DNA of 64,000 nt from Metallyticus violacea (GCA_030762175.1 CM060842.1:46470001-46534000), one strand, 5' to 3'. Shown: positions 40,501-47,777, counted from the first letter of the stretch. The notes: generated by a model from the sequence alone, not told the origin. Numbers and translations: made by a program.

Positions 40501-43500
40501 ACAGGAGAAATACTTCTGTAGAAGTAGTAAGTCTAATGTAAACCAGTTTTAGCAGTTTTTAAACAGAAACACCTGGTCTACAATTAATTTCAAGAAGCGC
40601 ACGTTCAGAGATGAAAAAAATCGTGTTAGAAAACGTGAATACCTCATTATTATTTGCATATAAATAAGCGATTATCTCATGCACATGACCTAATGCAGGA
40701 AGGTACAAACCTGTAGTCAAACTGACGGTGGAGTTGTCTGACCGTACGGTTGTTGTGTTGCCGCTGAACACGATGTGGGTACACAGACAAGGATCTACTT
40801 TTCCTAGAGAGATGCCGCCTTCATAATAGCACAATATCGTCTTGGTGGGCTGGGGTCCTCCGCATTCTGTAACAGTTAAATTGGTGTCTAAGCATTCCCT
40901 GAGTCATAAAGTAGTAATAAATAAATAAAGAAATAGCACAACATACAAATATATCAGTTGCATAATATGATAAAGCATATGTTAAAGCGTATAAAATTTT
41001 CAACTCATAATTTGGTTTGACTTAATGGTATATGTTACTTAATATGTACAAGGAACATTCAGCATTACGTAAGAGTTGCAATGTTTATTAATATTCATAG
41101 TATCAAAACTTAACAGTGTTACTAACAAGAATCTGTGAAGAGATGGAAGGATATTTAAGAATTTCTGTTTTATTTCACGTGGTTTATTTTCTTGAAAATA
41201 CAGCGTGTCCGTAAATTCATGGCACAGGTTTGAATAGTGACACAAAAGCAACGAAAAAGATAGAAATGTGAAACCTTCACTAAATGAAAGAAAATCTCTC
41301 CAAGTTTGCACATCTGTTCAATGCAGTTCAAAGTGGTTTCCTTTGCTGCCCTACACACATCTAAACGATATTCTAATTCATTTCACACATCATGTGTAAC
41401 AGAATGAATAGCGTCTCTGATTCTCTCTTTGTCATTGTCGTTGATACGAACACTATACACACATTGCTTGACACAGTCGCACAAGTAAAAGTGTTAAGGT
41501 GTTAGGTTCGACAATCGTGGTGTCCATAACTTCCATACACCTCTTCCTATCCACCTCTGGGGAAATGTTTTGTCCGAAAACTCGTGAACAATATTGGCGT
41601 AGTGTGGAGGAGTATTATCTAATTGAAAGATGACAGATTCGCCTTCATCTTGAATTTGTGGTACTGCATACAATTGCAACACGTAAAGATATTTGTTTGA
41701 CTTCATAGTCTGCTCCTTAAAGAAATATGTACCTACAGTTTTCACTTGAGTGATTTCATAAGCCCATATTCCAACGTTATGACGATGAATCTAAGCACAC
41801 AAATGAAATGTGACTTCATCATTAAACACAATCTTCTGTAAGAATTGTTTATCATTGTCCATCTCATCAAGCATCTGTACAGGCAATTCATATAGTTTGG
41901 GTTTATCATTTGGGCGGATAGCGCGTAACGACTGCAGTTTGTAACCCGCAAATTGGAGATGTTTCTTTAAAACTTTATGAACTGTTGTCTTCTTCAGGCC
42001 TAGATTTCGAGCACAGGTACACAGAAGTGGTTGTTGGGGCTCCTTAGGTAGCTATCCGTATAGTTCGAACAGACTCGTCACTAACCGAAGGTCTACCTGA
42101 ACGCTTTTGGTCCAACATGCCTCCAGTTTCCTTCAGCTGCTTATCCTACCGGTAGATGTTTTACTATGTGGCGGCTCTTCATTGTACACTTGGTGATTTT
42201 GACGACGAACATGTGTCACCAATTCCAATTTTGCAAGCCATAGGACGTATTGAAATTTCCTTTGAACCGTGCACATCTTGACCTAATGGTGCGATTCTCT
42301 TCACTTTGTGTTGGGTCATTACCTGCGAGCTCACAAAATTGAAATGTATGCTTTAGAAACTCTTTCATTCTTTGGTTTCGTTTCGTTTAGTCATTATAAG
42401 TGTTCAAAACTGTACCATGACTTTACGGACACATTGTATAAAAGTGGTCACTAAAATTATAGATTATTTAAGTTTGTAAAAAATTAGTTTGTCGCAACCT
42501 AAACGTTATAGAACATTTCAAGTGACAACATTGAATTGAAATGAAATGCCAACATTGCAATTGAATTACTTACCATCATAAATTTAGGGACATGTACATG
42601 GTATGAAATATGACAAAACAGCATCACTGGCGATTAGAGAACGAATTCAGTTGGTCGGTCCTGGTGGTGTAGTGGTAACTATACTTGCCTTCTAAACCCA
42701 AGGTCTCGGGTTCAAATCCGGCCAGGATCGATGGATATTTTCGGGCGTAAAAATCCTAAGTATGGCTTCCTACGGAAGGTAAGTAAAGCCGTGGGTCCCG
42801 TGTCTTACATTTACGGCACGAAAAAGAACCTCAAGCCTGAAAGAAGAGGCCTCTGAGCAAAATTTGTCGGCCGTTTCACGCCCGGAATTAAATGGGACGC
42901 TGATGACTTGAGATGTTCAAGAGAGTCCTTAAATAAAACGAATCAAAAAAAAAAAAAAAACAAAACAAAACAAAAACAGTTGCATACAGAATACATTTAA
43001 GCAATTGGGTGACAGTGCTAATCCCAGTATCCTCTTTATAGTGCGAGTCGTCCCATATTGTACGAGCTTTCTCGTATATTAGGGGTTTAAAAATGATCCC
43101 TTACGGACCTTTATCACGACGACAAAAAATACTGCATTTCATCCTTTATCGAAAATTGCTCATATTCATCTATCAAATTCTATTAACATTACCGATAATA
43201 AATTATTGATTAAATACGGCATTCTGTTCACAGAAACACTGCGTACATGTATATTACAAAATATATACTGAGGTTACTAGAAAGAATAACACAAGAGTTC
43301 CTGTTTTAGATATCACCGAATGTGTAATTACCGATGGAAAGGCACCATAAGCAAATAAATAAATAAAACATTGTTTATATCGGTGACTGCTCTTTCACTT
43401 GTCATTTGTTTCATTGTTGAATCGTGTGAGTGTTTATGTTTCCATACGGTCTGAATTCTGCAGCTATTTAGTATGTTAATAGCGACTCTGTAGGAAAGTA

Positions 43501-46500
43501 GTTGGAGTGTTTGCGAATGCCATAGGACACAGGGTGAAGTGACTAGTGAAGAGTAAATTGTTATTGAAACAGCATTCTTAGTAAAACTGTATTTAATTAC
43601 GCATTTCATGTTTAAGACGATTGACATATATTTGCTCGTGCATTTTTGTGCATGTTTACAATTATTTTGTTGCGAGCACTTTTTTATTTTAAGTTTTATG
43701 CATTTAGATAAAACATGCAAATTACAGCATCTTTGCCTAGCTAACTGAATTTTTGTAAGATTGGTAATGTTGTGATTTGCCTGTAAAAAGGTGAAAGTGT
43801 ATGCCTAGCAGTCTTTATATTAGTGGCACATAAGTTGGAGACAGTTGCATAAAAGAATTTTGAAATGCCAACTGAAAGATCCAACAAAAATTCCCTATAT
43901 CAAAAATAAATAAATTATTAAGCAAAATTAATAAAAAAGGTTCTGTTTTGTCAGTTATACAAAAAATTGGCGTGTAATTTTTGAACATTTTAATACTTAA
44001 TATTTATAATTTTCAAATGATTACGTTGTGTTAATGTTCATAAAACCTGACGAGTGTAATATGTGAACTAAATTTGCATTATTATTGTTTAGCTTCTTAT
44101 AATCACAACAATGGCTATTACCAGTAAACGTGTGTAAAAGAAGTTAGTAAACCTGTAAAACCTGTTTAGCTTTTAACAAAAGTTTTAATAAATACTAGGT
44201 TAAGGTTAGATATACCAGGGTAAGTCTATCAGTTTATGGCCTCGCCGATAAGGATTATCGCCCTCACAAAATCCGTATCTGGTGTCATGCCTTAGTTGTT
44301 AAGCAAATAATTGCAATTGAAAATTGCAATCCGCTGTGTTCAGTTGTTCAGATATAGTTGCATAAAGAAGGCTATGTGTAGAAGATTGTGACATTTTCAA
44401 AATGGAGCATCGAGATGTTATTAAGTTCTTCACAAAAGAAGCAATTGGACGGTGTACATGGGGAAGTATCCCCCTCATATTCAGCCGTAAAAGAATGGGC
44501 TAAACTTTTTCGAATGGGCCGAGAAAGCATTGGAGACGAAGAGCGTGCAGGTCATCCCTTGGAAGAGCTCACTCCTGAAAACATCGCTCTTGTGGAAGGA
44601 GAAATTATGGAAGATCGGCGGCTCAAAGCTACAGAAATAGCAGCAAGGTTGGGCCTTTTTAAAATAACAGCCTCCGAATTATTCATGAATATTTAAACAC
44701 GAATAAAGTGAGTGCAAGATGGGTGCCTAGACTTTTTTCCTCAGTTCAAATGCAGCAACGAATTATCTATTGTCAGGCATTTTAGAGCTCTGTAGTGGCA
44801 ACGAGAGAGAAGTTCTGCAAACCATTGTTACAGGAGATGAAACTATGGTCCCTTGTCCAAAAGAGAATCGATGGAGTGGTGTAAATCTGGCGAAGCACCA
44901 CCTCTAAAAGTCAAGGTCACTCAGTCAACCAAGAAGATCACGATCACAATCTTTTGTCACTATGAAGGAATACTCCTCATTGAATTCAAGGAAACGAACA
45001 CCACAGTAAATAGGGAGTACTATGCTGGCCTACTGCACAGACTACGTGCTTTCATCAAAGAGAAAAAGCGAGGAAAGCTGAATGGTAGTGTGGCCTTCTT
45101 CACCGCTCCTGTGCACACAACTCTTGTTGCAAAGGAAGCTGTGAAGAAATGTGGCTTCAATGTGATCAACCATCCACCTACAGCTCAGATCTAGCTCCCA
45201 GCGACTATTTCCTCTTCTCAAAACTCAAGAAAGGCCATCAAAGAAGGAAAATTCAGTGTTACTGGGAAGTGATGGATGCTGTTTATACCTATTTTGCAGA
45301 CAATACTTCTGATTATTTTTGGTGAGGAGGGACTGAAATATTAATTCAAAGATATGAGAAGTGTATTGCAATAAAGGGTAACTATATTGAAAAGTGGAAA
45401 ATAGTTTTGTCTTTATCATACGTAGAAAATGGTTATGCCGAAACTTTAAGGAGGAAAAGTAATTATTATTTATCAAACCATATTGTTGATAGAATTTTAC
45501 TGCACATTAAATTAACAATATATATAATACAGTCTCGAGTATCATTAATTGTCATATTGGGAATCTTACCGCTTTGACATTCTCCCCATTTGATGTGGAA
45601 AATAGTTTTGTCTTTATCATACGTAGAAAATGGTTATGCCGAAACTTTAAGGAGGAAAAGTAATTATTATTTATCAAACCATATTGTTGATAGAATTTTA
45701 CTGCACATTAAATTAACAATATATATAATACAGTCTCGAGTATCATTAATTGTCATATTGGGAATCTTACCGCTTTGACATTCTCCCCATTTGATGTGGA
45801 AAATAGTTTTGTCTTTATCATACGTAGAAAATGGTTATGCCGAAACTTTAAGGAGGAAAAGTAATTATTATTTATCAAACCATATTGTTGATAGAATTTT
45901 ATTGCACATTAAATTAACAATATATATAATACAGTCTCGAGTATCATTAATTGTCATATTGGGAATCTTACCGCTTTGACATTCTCCCCATTTGATGTGC
46001 AGTATATTCGTACTGGTGGAGTATAAAGAGCATAAAATGAAGAAAACTGGAGACTCACATTAAGACATCACTCATCACCCGATGGTACGAAGTAGCGAGC
46101 AATTTGTACTTTAGAAACGACAAAGTCAGCCTTTAAGCTAAGTTTCAGACACTCCAAAGTGCTTCAAAGAGTTGCAGTCAGGTAACTCTAGAAAAAGCTC
46201 CTTGGCCTTCTCGAGGAAACAGGTCGGAAACTTCATCTCAAGTTCATTTAAATCTTTTTGTGAAGCATATCTTGGTCGAACGAAAGCCATTGCATCGCTA
46301 ATAGAAGGAAAGAAATTAAATTAACTCGTAGTAGTTAGCACACTTTTCCCACCGTCATAAATTCTTTTGGCCAGAGAGTGAAGAGTTTTCTGCACAGCTT
46401 CGTCCGTTGGAGATTCCATCCAAATGATGGCGTCATCTGTTACGTATTCAGCATTCTGCTCACTAGCGTGACGTGTGGTGCCACTACGCACAAATTTTGC

Positions 46501-47735
46501 GACAGTGAAGATGTTGATGAAGAAGAGGTGAATATGCCTTCTGATACGCAAAGCAAATAGAGCTATTGTTATTCTTCTGTTCACTCCGATAAACGCATCT
46601 ACATAACTTGTTTACTCGCTTGCTCGGTTGTGGCTTATAAGAAACTGCACATACCATTCTGGAACGATTGATTTCATTACAGTTCTCAAGGTGGATTTCA
46701 TCAGAAACAGACTGACTTTCATATGACAGTCAATTGCTTTATGTGCTGCTGCCCAGATTAGAGAAGAGAGCGTTTGCAATCTGAATTGGATCACGAAGGG
46801 TGGTAGTCAGTGCTCTTTACCGAGTTCCGATAATATCTGGACAGTGATTCTCGACAAAGAACTGTTGCAGATAGAAATATTACGAATTCCCAATATTTCT
46901 AACATAATTGATAGTGCAGATGTATTTTTTTGCTATGGTTTCCCTCCAATAGCTTGTAAGATCTTCAAAAAACTCTCAAACAATAACGGAACCTGTTATT
47001 AGAGCTTCTGAATCACATGCAGAGACGTTATGAGGCATTTGGTTTTACAGAGGTTGACCATATCTTTATTAGAACCTGTGAGATAGACTTTCTTTATCGA
47101 GAGCCACAGATTAATGCAAGTACATAATATATATTCTCCATTTCTCTTTTGATTTCTGACGATGATATCTTTCTGGAATGTAATATAATACAGTTTTCAT
47201 GTGTAATAATTTTGAATGTGTACCTAGGAAATCTATTCCAGAGGAGTACTTTTTAGATACAATGAATTATTAGATGAAGCGATTATCTAAGGCATTTGTC
47301 AAGAGGAGAATGCTTATAATTATATAGGAAGTGCGATTACAAAGAGAACAAGAAACTTGCAACGATTTGAATCAGTTAAGAACGGGATCAAATGACATAA
47401 TGGCGGTGAAATAGAGTTTTTTATAACCTTATAATCAGATATTCATGTATGTTAACTTTCTGTTTACGATATAAACGTATTGTTTGGCCTTCGGCGTGTG
47501 GGTACATGCAGCCAGCCTCATCCAGCGTAACAGCAGTGAGTTTACGAGGCCTTGCATGTTTTTCACGCTTGATCTAACTCTGACATAATAACAAGCATTG
47601 GTAATGCCCTCTAATGTTTCATTCACATTCTATGTACTTACTTGGATCGTCGTACGAGACAGGCACTGTTATGGCCTTCAGCAGACCGATGCATGCGGCC
47701 AGACTGGCCAGTAGCAGCAGCAGCGGCGAGTTCAT
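1560..47735 (-). CDS. GH18 chitinase-like secreted protein, probable pseudo-enzyme, nine exons, 3' end beyond window
   Basis: Nine exons splice without a phase conflict into 438 codons. Residues 1-21 are a signal peptide. Residues 40-65 are barrel strand 1 with the family signature of a Tyr-Tyr-Glu stretch and D-P-C-L-C-T-H. Residues 120-167 cover strands 3 and 4. Residues 303-338 hold the H-P-S-R-L-M-G-L block. Residues 339-369 and 398-438 are the conserved late barrel with an E-G-G-W and R-D-E-D-L-T-A-P-Y-A-F segment. GH18 enzymes use D-G-x-D-x-D-x-E on strand 4. Here residues 160-167 are N-G-I-E-L-L-L-Q, so the acid/base Glu is Gln and hydrolysis is unlikely. Five N-glycosylation sequons (N68, N76, N313, N370, N423) fit a secreted or luminal protein. 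Exons are clearly GC-richer than the introns. A lectin-like or growth-factor-like role, as in other inactive GH18 proteins, is inference. The last exon(s), expected to hold the final strand, are off the left edge. Confidence 0.85.
2994..3192 (+). repeat. Dispersed repeat, copy 1
   Basis: Clearly similar to 51373-51581 in the same orientation: ATGGAGATT, GTTAGCGAAGA-like, CTTATCAGAAAGAAT and ACTAAAAATATTA-like blocks occur in the same order. I do not recognise the family. Confidence 0.6.
3427..3469. repeat. (ATT)n microsatellite
   Basis: About 14 ATT units. Similar ATT/TTA or AAT tracts occur at 6692-6731, 26243-26273, 31118-31162 and 34470-34513. Confidence 0.95.
3825..4001 (-). CDS. Exon 8: V-D-L-V-x-G-L-G-A segment and strand 7
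   Basis: Encodes residues 339-397 in phase 0. L-G-A-S-R-D-K-L-V-I-S-I-P matches the L-G-A-P-x-x-K-L-V-L-G-I-P strand-7 signature, followed by F-T-L-K-N-A-T. Two donors are possible and both keep phase: CAG|GTTTCA at the stated end, or a GC-type donor CAG|GCAAGT 18 bases earlier. I chose the longer form because it leaves nearly the family's usual spacing before L-C-G-L-M in exon 9. Confidence 0.82.
4002..5165 (-). other. Intron 7
   Basis: Short intron with one SINE and no other recognised content. Confidence 0.6.
4668..4939 (+). mobile_element. SINE family 1, 5'-truncated, with poly-A and 10-bp duplication
   Basis: An identical GATCTCAGGG occurs immediately before the SINE body and immediately after an A tract of about 18 bases. 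That is the signature of LINE-type target-primed insertion. The tRNA head is missing; the copy starts at the CCCGGCCAGG end of the T arm. Confidence 0.92.
5166..5274 (-). CDS. Exon 7: strand 6 and H-P-S-R-L block
   Basis: Encodes residues 303-338. Y-A-D-L-F-V-L-P-T-H-N-L-T-D occupies the position of the family's strand-6 M-x-Y-D motif, whose Tyr and Asp are absent. H-P-S-R-L-M-G-L-S-D-L-L-N follows. The acceptor TTCTTAAATAG is the only one that completes Lys302 from exon 6 without a stop. A tempting downstream CTGACAG would break phase. The donor is GTAAGT. N313-L-T is a sequon. Confidence 0.83.
5275..6219 (-). other. Intron 6
   Basis: Purine-rich on the plus strand (long A/G-only stretches from about 5520 to 6100). 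No element or exon recognised. Confidence 0.6.
6220..6453 (-). CDS. Exon 6: charged insertion, then barrel strand 5
   Basis: Encodes residues 225-301 and two bases of Lys302. Residues 225-258 are rich in Arg, Thr and Ser and look disordered. Residues 259-278 are helical in character, and E-R-V-I-L-L-N-L-P-A-Q-P matches strand 5. Y-D-L-K-A-L-S-K matches the segment leading into strand 6. The acceptor is TTGCAG and the donor GTAAGC is consensus. Confidence 0.85.
6692..6731. repeat. (ATT)n microsatellite
   Basis: About 13 units in intron 5, ending AATTAATC-like. Confidence 0.9.
6848..7173 (+). mobile_element. SINE family 1, full-length with tRNA head
   Basis: Starts at TCGGTCTTGG with an A box (TGGTGTAGTGG), a weakened B box, and the full body to the GAGCGTCC 3' end. 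GTGCCGTTTT on both sides (6848 and 7164) is the likely target duplication. Lies in intron 5. Confidence 0.9.
7480..8490 (-). mobile_element. Mariner-like element with terminal inverted repeats, internally deleted
   Basis: Left end GTGCCAAAAAATGTATACAC and the matching right end (…GTGTACATTTTTTGACAC) are imperfect inverted repeats of about 28 bp. On the minus strand an N-terminal linker G-R-P-R-T-A-T and a C-terminal P-P-P-S-P-D-L-T-P-F-D-F-Y-L-W (third catalytic Asp region) survive. The middle with the first two catalytic Asp is gone. It is a non-functional relic in intron 5. Confidence 0.8.
8491..10622 (-). other. Rest of intron 5
   Basis: AT-rich sequence. The only recognised item is the 3' part of a family-3 SINE near 9192-9326. 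A short TA tract lies at 10436-10452. Confidence 0.6.
9192..9326 (+). mobile_element. 3' part of a tRNA-derived SINE, family 3
   Basis: Matches the 3' half of the full-length element at 56629-56905: GGCCTGAAACGTTTCCTTCC, the ATTTATCATTT block, GTGTATCAT-like, GCCTCAG and GGCGTTAAACA in order. Confidence 0.7.
10623..10732 (-). CDS. Exon 5: end of helix 4 and start of charged insertion
   Basis: Encodes residues 188-223 and two bases of Arg224. L-L-R-K-E-L-G completes the conserved helix after strand 4. The following peptide, from T198, is not typical of the family. It contains R200-S-R-R203, matching the furin consensus R-x-K/R-R, and an acidic stretch E-D-D. The acceptor is TTTTACAG and the donor is CAG|GTAGGC. 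Confidence 0.8.
10733..12574 (-). other. Intron 4
   Basis: No element, RNA gene or exon recognised. A few moderately GC-rich patches near 11780-12060 carry no open reading frame of note. Confidence 0.55.
12575..12841 (-). CDS. Exon 4: barrel strands 3-4 with degenerated catalytic motif
   Basis: Encodes residues 99-187 in phase 0 at both ends. R-R-R-N-P-E-L-V-T-V-L is the K-N-P-x-L-K-V-L-L strand-3 region, but the usual S-x-G-G is replaced by V-K-I-P-G. Residues 158-167 (D-L-N-G-I-E-L-L-L-Q) stand where active enzymes have D-G-x-D-x-D-W-E, so every acidic position is changed. A-R-E-G-L-S-K-L-L-K begins helix 4. The start uses acceptor CCCTAG|G, which keeps frame with exon 3. A nearer TTACAG would give the wrong phase. 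GC content is far above the flanks. Confidence 0.88.
13034..13342 (+). mobile_element. SINE family 1, full-length
   Basis: Complete tRNA head with GTCCTGG/CCAGAAC-type acceptor stem, A box TGGTGTAGTGG and perfect B box GGTTCGAACCC. Near-identical flanks CATTGCCGGTGT and CATTACCGGTGT mark the target duplication. In intron 3. Confidence 0.92.
13343..14986 (-). other. Rest of intron 3
   Basis: Contains a family-3 SINE head near 14047-14096 and a GC-richer, purine-rich block at 14450-14900 with GGAGGAGG tracts. I could not assign that block to any gene or element. Confidence 0.5.
14047..14096 (+). mobile_element. SINE family 3, 5' tRNA head fragment
   Basis: GGCCGAGGTCGTTAAGACGC is identical to the head of the element at 56629. 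The rest is missing. Confidence 0.7.
14987..15030 (-). CDS. Exon 3: short barrel exon
   Basis: Only 44 bases, encoding residues 85-98 after completing Glu84. The peptide T-L-A-M-K-T aligns with the T-L-x-I-K-T-H-D segment after strand 2 in chitinases. The acceptor is GTTTCAG and the donor GTGAGT is consensus. Phases fit exon 2 (phase 1) and exon 4 (phase 0). It lies about 25.7 kb from exon 2. Its shortness makes it the least certain exon, but phase and peptide both agree. Confidence 0.7.
15240..15715 (-). mobile_element. Probable tRNA-derived SINE, family 4
   Basis: Read on the minus strand, a tRNA-like head with B box GGTTCAAATCC is followed by GTTCCTGTGGTTTCC and a GC-richer body of about 400 bases, unlike the surrounding intron. 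There is no second copy in the window, so the boundaries are approximate. Confidence 0.45.
15716..17360. other. Intron 2 segment
   Basis: AT-rich. Holds a poly-A/(TAAA)n tract at 17041-17100. Nothing else supported. Confidence 0.5.
17363..18631 (-). mobile_element. Tc1-like transposon relic with terminal repeats
   Basis: GTTGCAAAATGATAAGAAC at the left and its near complement at the right, each next to a TA, give a 1.27-kb element. On the minus strand, broken frames contain the Tc1 features N-A-T-I-H-T-A-K and K-S-V-W-P-T-N-Y-P-D-L-N-P (third catalytic residue region), plus an HTH-linker-like G-R-P-R-K. Many stops and frame breaks make it inactive. Confidence 0.82.
18632..21744. other. Intron 2 segment
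   Basis: AT-rich, with no element or exon recognised. Confidence 0.5.
21745..22345 (-). mobile_element. Mariner-like transposase fragment
   Basis: Broken minus-strand frames read A-S-S-D-L-G-I-T-K-F-T-V-H and then F-S-D-E-V-I-F-H-T-S-G-K-V, the helix-turn-helix region and first catalytic Asp of the same lineage as the element at 57324. It ends shortly after that motif, where a SINE stub is inserted. Confidence 0.7.
21786..21831 (+). mobile_element. 46-bp SINE 3' stub with target duplication
   Basis: ACGCTGATGACCTGAGATGT through TAAATAAATAA is the extreme 3' end of SINE family 1. TTCTCCCCATG occurs immediately before (21775-21785) and after (21832-21842), an 11-bp target duplication. This is therefore an insertion of only the tail, not a deletion product. 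Confidence 0.88.
22346..23954. other. Intron 2 segment
   Basis: A moderately GC-rich patch at 23000-23320 has no sustained frame. A (GA)n tract lies at 23749-23786. Confidence 0.5.
23749..23786. repeat. (GA)n microsatellite
   Basis: About 19 uninterrupted GA units. Confidence 0.95.
23955..24142 (-). mobile_element. tRNA-derived SINE, family 2
   Basis: On the minus strand it begins CCGCCTTCGTGTAGTGGTAG with an A box, has B box GGTTCGAATCC, then a T-rich body with CTTTGCCTTGAGAAGGTAAA and a CCAGATAGCGTTAAGGTGCC block. Its body differs from family 1. Confidence 0.7.
24143..28190. other. Intron 2 segment
   Basis: Contains an unassigned open frame near 24796-25188, an (ATT)n tract at 26243-26273, and a CpG-containing block at 26990-27200. 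The remainder is plain AT-rich DNA. Confidence 0.45.
24796..25188 (-). CDS. Unassigned 130-codon open frame
   Basis: Stop-free for 130 codons in AT-rich DNA. The peptide has a hydrophobic part (L-H-W-I-G-L-V-G-T-W-D) and a more polar part (S-Y-R-L-N-T-T-S-P-D-T-F-D-P-V). I recognise no family. It could be a repeat-derived fragment or chance; there is no ribosomal, splice or neighbour evidence for expression. Confidence 0.2.
   Translation of the reverse strand: MLGKVASMQSYFGSNFLYMLHWIGLVGTWDGTSALLKGWPFVFIKYVIMFLDKTLTSPLSLRSLRLSEGALLYTRRFQRVSYRLNTTSPDTFDPVTQLTGEMKIKFLNLNSWNEKIKGNHIKYLKNSGWL
28193..28490 (+). mobile_element. SINE family 1, full-length
   Basis: Head TCGGTCCTGGTGGTCTAGTG with A box, diverged B box (AGTTCAATTCC), complete body and 3' hairpin. 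It is older than the 13-kb copy, judging by scattered substitutions. Confidence 0.88.
28491..33250. other. Intron 2 segment
   Basis: AT-rich, with a (TTA)n tract at 31118-31162 and (ATAA)n near 30305-30330. No element or exon supported. Confidence 0.5.
33251..33540 (-). mobile_element. SINE family 1, full-length with 17-bp duplication
   Basis: Reverse orientation, with perfect GGACC/GGTCC ends of the tRNA head and a full body. TGCAAACTAAGATTGAT on the left and TGCAAACTAAAGATTGAT on the right form the target duplication. Confidence 0.93.
33676..34856 (+). mobile_element. Harbinger-like element B with terminal inverted repeats
   Basis: Begins GGGACCAGCTGTATAAA and ends with the complement of GGGACCAGTTGTATAAA (one mismatch). 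Colinear with copy A but without the SINE. L-Y-N-I-R-N-F-P-G-V-L-G-A-I-D-C-K-H-I-H is the transposase core, soon followed by stops. No clear 3-bp target duplication is seen. An (AAT)n tract lies at 34470-34513. Confidence 0.83.
34857..37320. other. Intron 2 segment
   Basis: AT-rich. A 28-base poly-T lies near 36488. A tRNA-like B box (GGTTCGATCTCC on the minus strand) lies near 37095, too little to call. Confidence 0.45.
37329..37626 (+). pseudogene. Decayed coding fragment, possibly transposase
   Basis: V-T-V-V-E-Q-H-L-A-M-D-V-G-D-S-F-Q-R-I runs 35-40 codons, a T tract interrupts it, and a second frame then reads F-S-L-A-R-V-C-G-T-A-H-I-H-I. The second part resembles the Harbinger core with a deletion. 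The match is weak and other origins are possible. Confidence 0.25.
37627..39275. other. Intron 2 segment
   Basis: AT-rich, no supported element. Confidence 0.5.
39276..39700 (-). mobile_element. LINE 3' end (C-terminus of ORF2 and tandem tail)
   Basis: On the minus strand the frame reads D-E-P-T-C-R-M-C-K then E-E-S-A-S-H-I-L-F-E-Y, the C-x2-C…H motif near the end of many insect LINE ORF2 proteins. Upstream L-G-H-N-F-T-L-S-T and downstream L-F-L-W-L-K-C-R-R-S-F then a stop follow. Twelve bases after the stop it ends in a TAATC-type tandem tail. Internal stops and a frame break are present. Confidence 0.6.
39701..40710. other. Intron 2 segment next to exon 2
   Basis: AT-rich, nothing recognised. 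Confidence 0.5.
40711..40866 (-). CDS. Exon 2: GH18 barrel strand 1
   Basis: Enters in phase 1 and leaves in phase 1, covering residues 33-83. It contains the GH18 first strand (I-L-C-Y-Y-E-G) and V-D-P-C-L-C-T-H-I-V-F, the part of the family best kept in this protein. Cys44 and the Cys58/Cys60 region match positions used for disulfides in insect chitinases. Two sequons follow, N68-T-T and N76-S-T. The acceptor is TGTTACAG and the donor is CAG|GTTTGT. Confidence 0.88.
41201..42438 (-). mobile_element. Mariner-like element with terminal repeats
   Basis: Ends GTGTCCGTAAATTCATGGCA and its complement GTGTCCGTAAAGTCATGGTA, each next to TA. Minus-strand frames contain F-N-D-E-V-T-F-H, then F-Q-L-D-N-T-P-P-H-Y and F-P-Q-R-W-I-G-R-G, so parts of the catalytic core survive, with the second catalytic Asp region readable. 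Several frameshifts are present. Lies in intron 1. Confidence 0.82.
42648..42982 (+). mobile_element. SINE family 1, full-length with A-rich tail
   Basis: Head TCGGTCCTGGTGGTGTAGTG, B box GGTTCAAATCC, complete body, an A17 tract and an AACAAAAC-type tail. A short flanking CAGTTG repeat may be the target duplication. Confidence 0.9.
42983..44379. other. Intron 1 segment
   Basis: AT-rich, no supported element. The true left end of the following mariner may lie within it. Confidence 0.4.
44380..45393 (+). mobile_element. Mariner transposase relic
   Basis: The first frame has the N-terminal mariner features S-Y-S-A-V-K-E-W-A-K-L-F-R-M-G-R-E-S, T-P-E-N-I-A-L-V-E and A-R-L-G-L. Later frames hold T-G-D-E-T-M (first catalytic Asp), A-P-V-H-T-T-L-V-A-K-E-A-V-K-K with the preceding Asp lost, S-D-L-A-P-S-D-Y-F-L-F (third) and the C-terminal K-C-I-A-I-K-G. 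Frameshifts separate these pieces. No terminal repeat was found at either end. Confidence 0.78.
45394..45999. repeat. 201-bp tandem array, three copies
   Basis: Units start at 45394, 45595 and 45796 and differ at about one position. Each begins GTGGAAAATAG and ends CTCCCCATTTGAT. The array starts directly after the mariner's C-terminal codons and ends before unrelated sequence. The period is divisible by three, and one frame stays open for about 62 codons in each of the last two units, but I see no sign that it is a protein. Confidence 0.95.
46000..46900 (-). pseudogene. Decayed coding-like stretch of unknown family
   Basis: Minus-strand frames in succession give peptide-like runs: I-Q-I-A-N-A-L-F-S-N-L, M-K-S-I-V-P-E-W-Y-V-Q-F, V-T-D-D-A-I-I-W-M-E-S-P-T-D-E-A, and F-V-R-P-R-Y-A-S-Q-K-D-L-N. 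Stops and frame changes separate them. It could be an old transposon protein or a retrocopy; I cannot name it. Confidence 0.3.
46901..47641. other. Intron 1 segment next to exon 1
   Basis: No supported element. Confidence 0.5.
47642..47735 (-). CDS. Exon 1: start codon and signal peptide of the GH18-like gene
   Basis: Encodes 31 residues plus one base (phase 1). The peptide starts M-N-S-P, runs through five Leu and an A-S-L-A-A-C hydrophobic core, and ends with S-Y-D-D-P. This is a standard secretory signal with likely cleavage near Ala21. The donor is a consensus GTAAGT. The start is chosen because it is the only ATG that puts a signal peptide at the right distance from strand 1. The phase matches exon 2, giving Lys across the junction. 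Confidence 0.85.
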
Positions 47736-47777
47736 TGCGCCGCAGCAGCGTATGTTTTCTTAGGTTCTACTTTTTTT
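47736..47777 (-). other. Possible 5' UTR part of exon 1
   Basis: A pyrimidine-containing stretch ending TTCTGTTACAG lies 42 bases upstream of the start codon. It could be a splice acceptor, which would mean that at least one noncoding exon and the promoter lie further right. The alternative is that transcription begins nearby. I saw no clear TATA box or initiator. Confidence 0.35.

Noticed and set aside
45590..45979. Tandemly repeated 62-codon protein
   Set aside because: The frame is open only because the 201-bp unit happens to be divisible by three. The first unit's frame continues from a broken mariner, and the composition is low-complexity AT-rich.
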